Positions 34,771 to 45,837 of a stretch of DNA of 64,000 nucleotides are shown here, piece after piece. Each line of letters begins with the position of its first letter. The stretch's first letter is position 1. A program made the position numbers and the translations under genes. The stretch covers positions 4,712,001 through 4,776,000 of the forward strand of contig WWBZ02000022.1 of assembly GCA_011503125.2 (NCBI GenBank), read 5' to 3'. The stretch is from Botryosphaeria dothidea. Its lineage: Eukaryota > Ascomycota > Dothideomycetes > Botryosphaeriales > Botryosphaeriaceae. A model generated the notes under the pieces. It ran no database searches and was not told the DNA's origin. It worked only from the letters and a program-made list of their open reading frames with translations.

Positions 34771-36311
34771 CTCATGAATGATCACCATCTCTAGCGGTAT
34801 GCATAGTGGAAAGAACGAAATAATTGAGGATAGTGGATTCACTCTGGAAGGCGATGAGGCCAACCGAGTTCTTCCCCGAGCCAGCAACAGCAGCCGGCAT
34901 ATTGGTTACTTAAAGGGCACGACGCAACAACGTAGTGGCCGACCTTTTGCTACGTCAAATAGAAAAGCCTGGTCTGGTTATGGAGCGTCAAAATAACTCT
35001 TTCAAGTAGATGATATGTTTCACGTGCGTTCGTCAGCTACCCTCATCTACTGACATGAGCCAGGCTGAACAAATTGACCATTGACCATTGACCATTGACC
35101 ATTGACCATTGACCATTGACCAAAGGGCCAATGAATGTCAGACTACTAACCGAATTTGTATAAATGTGTTGTGGAAGTTTAGGAGTAGAAGGCGTCGGAT
35201 TGGATAAGCTTGCGGGCAGGGGATGACCTGGCCGCGTACATGCAATGAATCAAAGACCCCGTTTGGCAATGGTCCATCTGTTGGCCGACCCAGACTGGCG
35301 TTGACGGGACCGCATACAAAGTTGGCGGGATGTGTCACTATCTTACGAAAACCATATCACGATAGAAAGTTGAGGTATTTGAAATGCTTCTGGACCATTT
35401 GAGATAGTTGTGTGGTGCATGGCCAAGGGACTCTCAGATTCCGCTCCGGAATGTGCTGGAGGCCGCACGGTCGCAAGGCGGAATCACCAAAACAATCTCT
35501 ATCCTCTTGGAAAGTTCATGACAAAACTATCCCTCGATATTGGGAGACCGCTATTCTCGGGGAATTGCTCGCCTGCGGGAGCGAACCCACCTTAGCAGTA
35601 ACTAATGTAAGGTAGGCTGTCGGCGCGTCTCCAGCTCGGAGGTCTGTGTGTGAGGGAAGTTTGGAACGGAAGATTGGGATACTCAATAAGTCCGGAAGAG
35701 CCCTTCCGGGCTTTTGATTGTGTGTAGCCTGTGCTTCCCCACTGTGGCGGGCAGCCAGATGCCGCGGCTTGTATTGGTTTCGGTAAGGTCCACTTGATGG
35801 AGACACAACACTCTAAGGATAGCTGCAGCAGTGACGCACATAGAATATTGATGAGTATCGTTATTGCAATCACATGTTGCACACGGATTTCACCGATTAC
35901 ACCACTTAACAGAGTAGTAAGCAATTTGGCCACACGCGTACGTCTCCGCCAATCAGAAGATATTAAGTTCAGCTGCCTTCGTATTCGACATTTCCACGGC
36001 TCGCACCAACAGGCTCATGAGGCGATGATCATTGATTTAAAAGTCCACTCAGCTGCGTGCTGCCAAGCTCCGGAAATAATAATTATTACAGTCATGGCGT
36101 TATACCCTAGTCATTCGTTGCCAGCTAGCGCGAGGCTGGCTTCCCCGCAAAGGCTTAGGATAATACAAGCAAAAAATTCGACTATTCTTCTCCACGGGCC
36201 ACTCTTTAATGGCATAGTTATTACTAAGATCGCTATGTTTACTTATAATATACGGTATCTTATTTACTTTCTAGTTTCTTTCCTAGTTCTTTCTTCTCTC
36301 TTTTCTTTTCT
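34771..36311. other. Intergenic region, about 1.5 kb
   Basis: Contains the 7-base tandem repeat at 35073-35122 and, from about 36060, AT-rich sequence ending in a CT-rich tract before the RhoGEF gene's 3' end. ORFs here have no recognised domains. Confidence 0.45.
35073..35122 (+). repeat. Tandem repeat of 7-base unit attgacc, seven copies
   Basis: The unit attgacc repeats without interruption seven times, plus one extra base. It lies in a non-coding stretch next to decayed genes. Probably a variable minisatellite. Confidence 0.95.
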
Positions 36312-39053
36312 TTAATTACATAAAGATTTAATAACATTGATCCATTTCAGCCTCTCTTCTCGCGTCGTTGCACTCAGCGAGTGCCTGGCTTCGTCTGTCT
36401 GCACCGTGAACGGGAACAGGTCGGAGCCTCTCGGCACATGGTCGAGGATGGACGCCTTGACCTGGTCCTTCGGCGCCTCGGGCACAGAGCATCGAAGCTT
36501 TGTAACCGGCATCGGCTGCAAGGGACCGTTAGTTAACATGATTAAGCAAGCTATTCGAAATTGAAAGAGACTTACCGCTTCCAACACCCACATCTTCCCT
36601 CCTTCGCGATACTTACCTAACCACATGTCCCGCGGCTTCTCAACTCGCCCCCAGAACAGGTAGTTGTCGAGCAGCATGCAGTGCACTTGGAACCACAGCC
36701 CCTTCCCCTTCGCCCTGCACGCCAGCAGTCCCTGCCACACTATCCTGCGCGCAGAACCGGTCAAGTCCAACGCCCGCGCGTGATCGGCGTTGATAGTCTG
36801 GATGCGGCTGCGGTTCAGCGTGCGTAGCTCCTCGGCGTCCGCCGCCTCCTTCCGCAGCCTCTCGCACTCGTCGCGCAGGCGCCGGAAGCGCTTCAAATAC
36901 GGTGCTACCATCGTCCGCCGCGGCGGTGGCGCCCTCTTGGGCGCATCCTCATCTGCTAGAACCGCTTGCTGCTGCTGTTGCCTGCCGTCATCCCCACTAA
37001 GCACACCCTCCTCTCCCTCACCGCCACCAACTTCCGCACTACCCTCACCCTGCTCCCTCCTCCCCTCCAGTTCCAGCGCTTCCAGCTCCTCAAGCACCTC
37101 GCAATACCTGCCCACCCGCCTCAACGGCTCGTAAACCCACTCCTCCACCGCCAACCCTCCACCACCCTTAACCACCCCCTTCGCCCACTTCCCAAACCCC
37201 CCTTCCCGCTCTCCGGCCTCCTGCCACGCCACTATCGCGTGCGGACACCTGACCGCGTACCCGCTATAGCTTGCCCCCGCCTGCTTGAACCACGTCCGCA
37301 TGACCGCCGGCAGGAGCAGCTCGCTCTTGACGACGCGCGTGCTCAGCTGCTCGCGCAGGGGTTCGAGCACGTGCTGATTGTTCAGGTCCAGGATTTCCTG
37401 GACGAGCTCGAGCGTGGGCGCGAGGTGCGGGGCCAGCGCGGGGTACTTCTCGGAGGCGGGAGTTAGGGCGGTGGTGAGGAGGCGGGCGAGCGTGGTGGTG
37501 TAGGCTTGCTCACTGGCGAGGAGGGCGCGCCAGAGGGTGTGAGTGGCGGTGTCGTGGGGAGCGGGGGTGGCGGTGGTGGGTGGGTTGTCTGTGGGTGTGT
37601 TGGTTGAGGGCGGGTCGATGGGCGGTGCTGGGGCGGGGCGAGAGGGCAGGACGGGTGGGGTGGGGCTTGCTGCTGCTGCTGCTGCTGCCGGGGAGGTGGT
37701 AGCAGCAGCAGCGTCCGAGGCGTCCTTCTTCTTCTCTGAGCCATCTGGTATGTCAGAACTGCTCAGGCCGTCGTTCGGCGGCGTGAGACCCTTGGACAAG
37801 TCTCCTGCAGCAGGTCTCGGCCTTGGCGGCAGCGGAGGCGGAGCTTCTTCCTCGTCTCTGGCGTTCAGTCCAGGCTGCGCTTCCAGCCCGGCGGTTTTCT
37901 CTGGCGTGGTCGCCGATATACTGTTCTCAGTCGCCGACTCTTCGGCCACGTCCTGCTCCTCTGCCCGCCCCTTCCCCTTCTCCTCTCGATGGCCGTTCGC
38001 CGGATCATCCTTTCCGATCTCCAGATGATCCTGTTCTTCCCGCAGCGCATCGCTCGTATAGCTCAGCCAATTGTTCAGCTCGTCCTTGAGATCACTTTCC
38101 CCATTCGAGTGCCGCTGCTCGTTGAACTCCGCGCCTTTCTGGGTCCCTTGCAGCGTTTCTTCGGGTTCCTCGCCGTTTGACGCTGAGACCGGCGATGAGG
38201 CATGCTGCGCCCTCGTGCTTGTGTCTGTGTTTACGGCTGTACCTGCATCTTTGGGCCCTGCGTCCTGGGACAGCACACTGACCACCGTTTCACTCGTCTT
38301 CATTCCCTCCTCTTTCTCATGTGCTGCCGCCGCCGCCGTTTCTTTGTATTCGCCCCGAGTCAAGACCGACACCGGCGCCGCCGCCTTGATACCTGGATAT
38401 GCTGCGCGCAGGGCGTTTGAGCTTTTTGCGGCTTTAGTGAATAGGCTTTCATTGTCTCGCAAACGGCTGCTGCACTCCAGATCCTCGTATTCTGACGGAG
38501 ACGCGCATGATTTGTTCTGGAGGATTTGAGCAGAAGTGGCCAGTGCTGTGCGCTGGTCGCGCAAGTGCTGGAGGAGCTCCGTCATCGCCGCTTCGGGCCA
38601 CGTGACCGCCGTGGCCGCAAAGAAGAGCTCATCTACATGGGCACCGGTCGTGAGCTGCCCAGTCTCTGTGTCGAGGCTAGAAAGGGCCAGCGTGCAGCCG
38701 GTCAAGACGGTGTCGATGGCGGAGAACAGCGTGGGGTGGCTGCGGAGCTGGAGGTCGGCATCGGCATCGCTGCTGCTATTCCGGATCTCTGTCAAAGAGG
38801 TGGTGATGGCGGCCAACTCGGAACACAGGGCATCGATGACTTCGGCGCTGTCCCGATGCTTGTCGCGTAGATCACTGAGCGAGGTGGTGATTCTTTCGCA
38901 GTCAGAGATGAGCCTGTCGACCTGCGATTACGCCTGCGTCAGCCAACGGAGAGCGAACAACGGCGCGCCGGGTAAGCGATGCGCGCGCGTGCGGGGTGGG
39001 GCCGACCGTCTTACCACGCTGGGCATCGACCCGGCGGTTGAGCAAAGTTCCAT
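36312..39053 (-). CDS. RhoGEF-like (DH-PH) protein with STAND-type N terminus
   Basis: Three minus-strand exons, 39053-39015, 38921-36576 and 36515-36312, give 862 residues. The first 13 residues splice to VVDRLISDCERITTSLSDLR in part, a helical opening typical of fungal STAND/ankyrin proteins. A long low-complexity part rich in Ala, Pro, Glu and Ser runs to about residue 470, including Pro-rich stretches. The DH domain begins near residue 479 (LWRALLASEQAYTTTLARLL in part) and includes VAPYLKRFRRLRDECERL. The last 120 residues look like a PH domain (LLDNYLFWGRV, SLSATTREERLKWINVI). Such proteins activate Rho/Cdc42 GTPases at membranes. The last intron is 60 bases and in frame, so it could be read through. 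CTG/GCT repeats code for Gln and Ala runs. Confidence 0.82.
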
Positions 39054-39789
39054 GGCTCCCGGCGTCTTCCTGCACGTCACGTCCCGCCGATGTGAAGGTT
39101 TTGTGTTGCGCGTTGTTGAGGATGCGTGCCAAGGGGCTCGAAGGATTCTGCCCGAGAAATGGCTTCCACACCGCATCCAATTGCAGCAGCAGATCGCCGG
39201 CTATTTGCGTCTCGGCCCCCAAATTGCGCGCTGCTCGACGTGTCCACTTAACATCACGAAGCCTAAAACAATCAAAGAAGAAAGGAACTACTGGGGAATA
39301 AAGAAAAAAAATTATCTATTGACCATAGAGGTAGCTTAAAAGCCTACCGACCGCCGCCACTAAAGTTATTTTAAGTACGAATGGCTACGTATAGACTAGT
39401 ACTACGGCTAGAGAATTACTTATACGGATAAAGCCTTTATTAAGTAGCTCTATAAGCGTTTTTTTAAAGTACTAATAGTTCGTCTTTAAATATATTATAT
39501 AGGGGTCTCTATAGAGCTACTAGTATTTTTTTATTCTTATCTTTTGTGATGGCTTGCATCCGGTGCACTCGCGGAAATGCAGTGGCATTCTACCTACAAG
39601 AAGACTAAGCTAAAGAGAAAAGGAAGCAAGGTTTGAGCAAGATAGCGCTGCTTATATCTCTCTCCAGAGCTCCTTTTACTGGTAGCGAGTTGCTGGGTTT
39701 TCTTGCTGAGCTTCAGGGTCCTCTCGACCCAAGGTCTCGCCGCAGGATCCATCCAAGGCACCCTCAGGGTTCAAACCGTAACAAAGACT
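39054..39789. other. TA-rich intergenic region
   Basis: From about 39330 the sequence is very rich in TA dinucleotides, as expected after RIP. A short segment with normal composition lies at 39540-39780. No intact gene is seen. Confidence 0.5.
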
Positions 39790-40554
39790 TCTAACTACTC
39801 GTATAGTCTAATATCTCTAAATAAACCCTAGAGCTTCGACGTAGCTAACGACACCCCTACCGATATCTCTAGCTAGATTATTAAGTCCTAGAACGACGCC
39901 GTGGACGCGACTAAGCGCTAGACTTAGCGCTCTATTAAGAACGACTCTATCCTTCTTATCTTTACTAGTAGCGATACCGCCGCTTCGGCTATTACTAACG
40001 CCATCTTCTATCTTACCCGCGACCCTACTAGCCTCGCTAAGCTGCGCGCCTAAATCGCAACCCTACCGGACTATAGCCTTAAGTCCCTCGCCACCGTCCG
40101 TTACCTTAATTGCGTTATTAACGAGGCCCTACGCCTTAAGCCGCCCGCCATCAAGGGCCTCGTCCGCGAGACCCCCGCCCAAGGCATGACCTTGCCCGAC
40201 GACGGCACCTTCATTCCTGGCGGTACTATCGTATCTATTCCGCCCTGGACACTACACCGCGACACGCGCTTCTAGGGCGCTAATGCGGCTGAGTTTAGGC
40301 CCGAGCGCTTCGAGGGCCTTGACCTAACGAGCGAGATGGTTCCGTTTATTCTATTCACGAGAGGCACGTATACTTGCCCGGGCAAGTAGCTGGCCTATAT
40401 AGAGATGAGAGGCGTCATCGCAGCCGTCGTAATGAACTTTGATTTGACCTTCGCTGAGGGCCAGGTCGAGGCCGAGTTCGACGAGGGCTGTCAGGATTCG
40501 TTTACATTGACAAACCCGCCGTTGATGGTAGAGTTGAAGAAGAGGGAGGTCTGA
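39790..40554 (+). pseudogene. RIP-mutated cytochrome P450 remnant
   Basis: One plus-strand frame carries the second half of a P450: the I-helix LLIFTSSDTAASA, ExxR in NEALRLKPP, IVSIPPWTLHRD, AEFRPERFEGL, and the heme loop FTRGTYTCPGK with the Cys still present, ending at the TGA at 40552. It is interrupted by seven stops: four TAG upstream of the I-helix, a TAA at 40051-40053, and TAG at 40273-40275 and 40387-40389. Six are TAG and one TAA, and all would arise from CAG, CAA or TGG by C-to-T or G-to-A change. The flanking sequence is rich in TA. The N-terminal half is not recognisable. It borders the polyketide cluster and may be a lost cluster member. Confidence 0.85.
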
Positions 40555-40683
40555 GGATTGCTGGCCGCATAAGTGACCCTGAAGTTGCCGTGATTATTTC
40601 TTGGTATTCAGGATTCATATCGAGGCGAGCGTTCAAGGATGAAAATGAGACAGATCGTCTTCATATTTAATCGAGATTACATG

Positions 40684-40703
40684 ATTTTTTTTTTTTTTTT
40701 TTA
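40684..40703 (+). repeat. Poly-T tract downstream of the MFS gene
   Basis: About 18-20 T residues lie 180 bases beyond the MFS stop codon. It is a homopolymer and may vary in length. Confidence 0.8.
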
Positions 40704-40878
40704 AGAGACGCAGTAGCTTGTGTTTCTATCAGAAGACATTGCATTATATACAGATGCTCAAACAATCTGGGATATCTGGGGTTGGAGTCGAATCCTGCGG
40801 TATTGTACATTCGCGAGAGACGTGTCGGGGTTCTAAACCAACATACATGCCCACGAGCAACCGGTGCCGCCGTCACGC

Positions 40879-42336
40879 TTACACCTTGACGGGCTTCACG
40901 CCGGCGAGGCCGAGGCGGGTGGCGGCGAAGAAGGCGGTGCCGATGGCGCAGCTGACGCCGGCGAAGACAATGGTCCACTTGAAGTCGCCCTTGCTGTCGC
41001 CGATGATGCGGCCGCCGATGGGCGAGCCGGACAGGGCGGCGAAGGCGGAGATGGCGAAGGCGGAGCCGGTGCGCACGCCGATGTCGCGGATGGGCGAGAT
41101 CTGGGCGCAGAGGGCGGGCGTCAGGCCGATGCCGGCGCCCGAGCCGATGCCGAAGAGCACGGCGAAGACGATGATGGCGGCGTTGCCAGTGGCGGGCAGC
41201 CACAGCGCGAGGATGACGATGGTCGTGAAGGCGCTCATCACGACCATGATGTTGAAGCGGCCGAGTTTGTCCGACAGCGCGTTGGGGACGCCGCGGCCGA
41301 TGATGCTCGCGCTGTTGAGGATGGGCACCAGGTAGTTGGCGAGCCTGTGCGACATGCCGTGGGACTGCGCTTGGACGACGATGTATGTGAACGGAATGAA
41401 CATGCCCCCTGCAGTGATCAGCGTCATGTTCCCGTTAGATGCAGCGGTGATTGACTCACAGTAGAAGAAGAAGATGGCCAGGGTCAGCATCAGGAACGCC
41501 GGCTCCTTCAGTGGGCGAATGAAAGCCATGACTTCCAGAGGGCGCTTGGACGGCGGGATGCGGGAGCGCACCGTCAGGTTGGCAAAGATGAGCAACGCCA
41601 GGATCAGGAACGCGCAGATGCGCATCGTCCATCCGAAACCGACCTCGGGGATGAGGTGGACGACCATGATTGGGAAGATGACGCCGCCCAGTGACGAGCC
41701 CATGGCCACCATGCCTAGGGCGGCTCCGCGCTTGGCGTAAAACCAGGTGGAAGCCTGCGGCACTGTCAGTATTTGCGTGCTGGAGCTGCTGAGCGGACAC
41801 TTACGCAGGTGAAAGCAGGGTAAAAGACCATCGAGGCGCCGATGGCAGAGCAGACTGCCTGGCTGAGCAGAATTTGGTAGTACTTGTGCGAGATGCTCGT
41901 CATCATCAAGCCAAAGACATGCAGGAAAGCGCCCACGGAGAGCAGCATGAACGGGCCGTAGTCATCGAAGACCTTGCCGACGAACGGCCCGCAGAAGAGC
42001 ATGAAGAATACTGCATTCTGTCAGCTTGCAGAAATCCAGAGGGAGGTGCAGAAACGCACTCTGCAGGGAGGGAATCCATGAGATGTCAGACTCGGTGTAG
42101 TCGCGGAGCTGGTTCTGCTGGTAGTAGTCCTGGAAGACGCCGATGCAGTTGACCCAGCCGAAGGACACAAAAAGACAGGCGGAGCAGCCCGCAACCGTCA
42201 GCCACGCCTTGGAGCCGCCGTCGGGGAACGAGGCTGGGTCCGCCCATGGATTCTGGTGCTGCTGCTTCTCCTCGTTCGAAGTGCTTGGCTGATCGTGCGT
42301 CATGTCGACCGTCGTCGAGCGGCTGGAGGAGCTCAT
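40879..42336 (-). CDS. MFS transporter, monocarboxylate porter type
   Basis: Three minus-strand exons, 42336-42060, 42010-41805 and 41754-40879, give 452 residues with about 12 membrane spans. The family start DGGSKAWLTVAGCSACLFVS in part, SFGWVNCIGVFQDYYQ, then SDISWIPSLQ and FCGPFVGKVFDDYGPF are typical of the fungal monocarboxylate (MCT) group. The C-terminal half has WFYAKRGAALGMV, PILNSASIIGRGVPN and a final short tail. The start at 42336 (MSSSSRS) is preferred; in-frame Met codons at 42399 and 42369 would add up to 21 residues. MCT-type porters are common in polyketide clusters and probably export product or an intermediate. A CGG-N5-CCG site lies about 290 bases upstream. Introns are 49 and 50 bases. 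Confidence 0.9.
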
Positions 42337-43206
42337 AGTTGCCGTGGGATTGTGGCTCTGAACGGTCATTCCTATGCGGGACTTGTAGAGGGCAGACACA
42401 GATACAAGAAGGCTGTTTCTTCCAAAGGACTTTAATAGTTGATGCGACCGTCAAGACGCCCTCTCTAGGGCCGAGAACTTCCTAATCCGGATCGCGGAGG
42501 GCCGACGACATTGTGGAGGCCTCTTTGACAAGTGGAATTGCTGGCGCAAAAGCTGACCGCTGCATGGCGCCTGCAAACAAAGCCAACATGCTGCAGCCCT
42601 GACTCGCCGAGACAAGGGTTTCCGGTAAAGCCGAAAAGTTTCCTGTTCGGGAAGGGGCATCGCCGACGGCTGGGTGCACAGCCTGCCGCTGTGGGTCCTG
42701 CAAGCCATGCCGGCTGAGGCAAAGCTTAGAGCCGACGGCCGCAAGGACCGAAAATTACTGTTTGCGGACGCATAAAGCCGACCGCCACGCTTTCGGCCCC
42801 AGCCCGATGGAACGGCTCGCATCACGCCACAGTAAGCACGTCGCTTGGGATGCATAGTCACAACTGATGGCTGATGACGATATGATTGGCGGTTTGGCAG
42901 GAAGAGCAGAAAGACTCGGCGGGCAGCGAGGACGCGGCCGTGCGCCAACAAGGCGACGCCGAATGGGAACCCGGCGTTTTGCGCTACGGCAGGACGACCT
43001 AGTGCAATAGTTGACCAAAGAACTCCGTCTCACGAACACAAGAGTGGCGGGCATCTTGCAAGACCATGCACTTGAAGATTTTTGGTAGGCGGAGAAGTCA
43101 CATTCTAGTCATTCATAGGCGGAAAGGCTGATTGGCAAGATCCAATTGAGATTCAGTCTATCAAGTTCCAACAGTGCATCCACACGCGTCAGGCCTATCG
43201 CTCGGC
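42337..43206. other. Intergenic region (MFS promoter and OMT 3' flank)
   Basis: About 870 bases. The sequence cggtaaagccg at 42623-42633 is a CGG-N5-CCG inverted half-site pair of the kind bound by Zn2Cys6 regulators. No gene is supported. Confidence 0.45.
42623..42633 (+). promoter_or_regulatory. CGG-N5-CCG candidate Zn2Cys6 site upstream of the MFS gene
   Basis: Inverted CGG triplets separated by five bases, about 290 bases before the MFS start. A site with the same spacing lies in the promoter of the cluster's Zn2Cys6 gene (54556-54566). Such sites also occur by chance, so this is a candidate only. Confidence 0.3.
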
Positions 43207-44554
43207 TCATTTGTAGATGAAGCTAATGATGGCCATGCTGCTGCCTGGGGGCGTGCAGACGCGCTCAAACTCGAATCTAGGCTCGCCAGCCGTGACGACG
43301 TTCTTCCACTCGTCGAGGGAGCGGTAGCGGCAGTTGTAGTACAGCAGCATCTGCAGGTCGACGGCGCGGTAGTAGCGCTCGGTCGTCGAGGTGCCGACGG
43401 GCTCGTCGCCCTGCACGAAGTCCATGATCAGGAGCCGGTTGCCGGGCTTGAGGGCCGGCGACAGAGCGGCGACGATCTTGGAGGCGTACCTGTCGGTGTG
43501 GTTGAGCATCGTCTTGCGGAAGAAGTAGGCGTCGGCGGCCGTCTTCTGCGGCTGGTAGAAGTCGTGCTCCTCGAAGGCGACGCGCTCCTTGAGCTCGGCC
43601 GGCACCACCGACGTGCCGTCCTCCTGGGCCATGGCCACGACCTCGGGCCGGTCCTGCACGATGAGGCGCAGCTTGTCCGAGGCCTGCGCGATGGCCACGG
43701 CGCAGTAGCCGACGTGGCCGCCGACGTCGATGACGGTGGCCTCGCCGAGCGCGCCCCAGTCGAAGCCGTCCTGGATGTGCTGGAAGGATGAGGCCGACTG
43801 CTGCGACACCTGCAGGATCGTGGCCCCGAAGCGCCGCTCGCGCGCCGGGTCGGCGGGGATGAACTCGTAGAAGGGCCCCGTGTTGCCGTAGGCGAAATTG
43901 ACGGCCGTCTGGTTGGGCTCCTGCGACCCGTGGCCCCACTTCTCGATGGCGTCGATCTGGTGCGCCACCATGGGCGCGCAGTCCTCGGTCAGCCACTGCA
44001 CGAACGGCCGCATCGGGCTGCCCTCGACCAGCAGCCGTGACCCGGCAGTGTGCGCCACATGGTCGTGCTGCGGCTCGAAGAACAACCGGTTGGTCATGGC
44101 AAACCGTAGCGCCTGCTTCATCTGCGACGCGTCGACGCCGCACGCCTTGGCCAGCGCATCGGAGCTGATGTCACCCGTCTCTGGGATGAAGTCCGGGATC
44201 TTGAAGTGGGTGATGTATCTCATGGCATTGACCCATTGCAGCTATCAAAGAGTCAGCACGCAGCTCCGCACGCTGCAGGATGGATGGCCGTACCGAAAGC
44301 AGCGAGTTTTCCATGAGAATCTCATGGGGGCCTGTGGCCAGGTCGTAGAGCGCTTTCGCGTCATTGCGCAACTTGGCCCGCGCCTTCTCGAGTGCTTCGT
44401 CGCCCTTTGGGAAGCTCGCAAGGGACGTTGGGTCCGAAGAGCCTTGGTCGTCGAGGAAGGCTTGGACAGTCTTTGCCGTCTCCACGCAGGACTCCGCCAG
44501 GCTGGGGAGCGTGGAGAACTTGGTGGAGCCGTTGGTTAGCAGAGAGTTGGCCAT
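43207..44554 (-). CDS. O-methyltransferase (class I, caffeate/sterigmatocystin type)
   Basis: Two minus-strand exons, 44554-44294 and 44241-43207, give 431 residues. An N-terminal helical dimerisation part with a winged-helix fold (ALYDLATGPHEILMENSLL in part) leads into the SAM site ATVIDVGGHVGY (about 256-265), LIVQDRPEV, the FEEHDFYQPQ loop, and YFFRKTMLNHTD, where His335 is the probable catalytic base. This is the group of AflP/OmtA and of O-methyltransferases of bikaverin- and emodin-type clusters. It would methylate a phenolic hydroxyl of the PKS product; position unknown. The start at 44554 (MANSLLT) was chosen over an upstream in-frame Met at 44608. The single intron is 52 bases. It is divergent from the small membrane protein gene, with a shared 800 base promoter. 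Confidence 0.92.
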
Positions 44555-45354
44555 GGTGTCTGTCTCGATTGACTCGGATAAGATACCGCGTCCATGAGAG
44601 GCTCGCAATGCATTTTAAAGCCATCACCTCTGATGCTCCCACACGTTCGACAGTGTTGAGCAAAATGTTCCTGCACGGTCATGATTGTATCTCACACCCC
44701 CAACGCAATGTCATTGTTGTTGGTGTCTTTCTGCCACCACGCATTGTAATTTTTGCGCCGAGACTGGATCCACGGGAAGCGAGGTCACAATGGGCTGCTG
44801 TCAGTACTAGCCCAAAAGAGGTAACCCCTCTGCGGGCCAAAAGAGACACAGGGCTATGTGGACCACACCGCTGTCTCAGGCGGCAGTCCACAGTGCCGGG
44901 TCATGCAACACCCCGTTCGGAGCTTAGAGCGAGACACGTGCGGCGTGGATTTAGGCCGAGGGCTTTCTTACGCATTTGCTCACTCCAGCCAAACCCAGCG
45001 TGGCAAGCTTTTCTGCCGGCCTTGGTCTTGCTTGACACTGGGCTCACAGCGGTGAGCACTCGCGCTGCTAGCCTTGACGCAAAACGGATGGGTACGGGGC
45101 TGATCTTTCCTCCTGCGGGCCACCTGCGTGCTGCTGCTCGAGTTTCAGACCTCACCTGTCGGTGCCTCCACTACTGCATACTACCTGCAAAAGTTCGCGC
45201 GAAATAATAGTTTCTCTGCTGTCCTGCAGCCCTGTATGCGCACAAACCTGCTACAAATCTGGTGTGATATGCTGAACCGGGAGCACTATATGAAGCGGCT
45301 TCGTCAGTGCCTCTCCATTCTTACTGCGACTCCCCTCACAGCTTCGTCTACACC
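44555..45354. promoter_or_regulatory. Divergent promoter region between OMT and small membrane protein
   Basis: An 800 base region between two diverging genes. A TATA-like ctatatgaag at 45286-45295 lies 60 bases before the ATG at 45355. No ORF is supported. Confidence 0.4.
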
Positions 45355-45837
45355 ATGGACTCTCTTTTTAGTGCGGGTAGAATCCTCATGCTCCTCTGCA
45401 GCCTCAGCTGCGCCACAAGCGCATTCTACTTCGACTGGAACGAAACGCACGTGAAGAATCCCCGATGGCCCCCACACGCGCGCTTTCATAATGGCCAGAC
45501 CATGTCTCTTGGCCTCATGTTGGGCTTGGTCTCAAGCTACCTCCTCATTCGTCCGTCTCCCAGCCTTGCAGCTGCCAAAGACAACCTCACCACGGCAGCA
45601 ATTATCGGCAGCTTGTACTGGGCGTCTGGTTTGTCCGCCATCTTCTACCCCGGCACCGATTGGTGCGATCCCGAGTTCAAGGATCTCTACAAGGCAACAC
45701 AGAAGCCGGTCTTCACGGTCTACATGACTGCCATCTGGGTGGGGTATTTTCTGGAAACGAGAAGGCTCGGGGCCTTGCATTCAAGTATGACTGTGCATGC
45801 AGCTAAAGGACATTGCTAACCAATAGGAACAGTCTAA
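45355..45837 (+). CDS. Small four-helix membrane protein, DUF6640-like
   Basis: An exon from 45355 to 45784 joined to 45827-45837 gives 146 residues; without the intron the frame stops at 45819 with 154. The splice is favoured because the intron has donor gtatga and branch gctaac just before caatag. The protein starts with a signal-like helix (GRILMLLCSLSCATSAFYF in part), then FDWNETHVKNPRWPPHARFHN in part, GQTMSLGLMLGL, GSLYWASGLSAIFYPGT and a last helix. This pattern is that of small fungal membrane proteins I know as DUF6640; the family label is from memory and should be tested. Function is unknown. A size like that of anthrone oxidases tempts one to an oxidase role, but no catalytic residues are visible. 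Its stop codon overlaps that of the monooxygenase. Confidence 0.75.

Noticed and set aside
40864..41454. Plus-strand ORFs over the MFS gene
   Set aside because: Composition-driven shadows of the minus-strand transporter; no domain or splice support.
43174..44143. Long ORFs on both strands overlapping the O-methyltransferase
   Set aside because: Arg/Gly/Ala-rich out-of-frame readings of a GC-rich gene.
45355..45837. Anthrone oxidase (DUF1772) identity for the small membrane protein
   Set aside because: Size is similar, but the conserved blocks differ and an anthrone-type intermediate is not established for this PKS.
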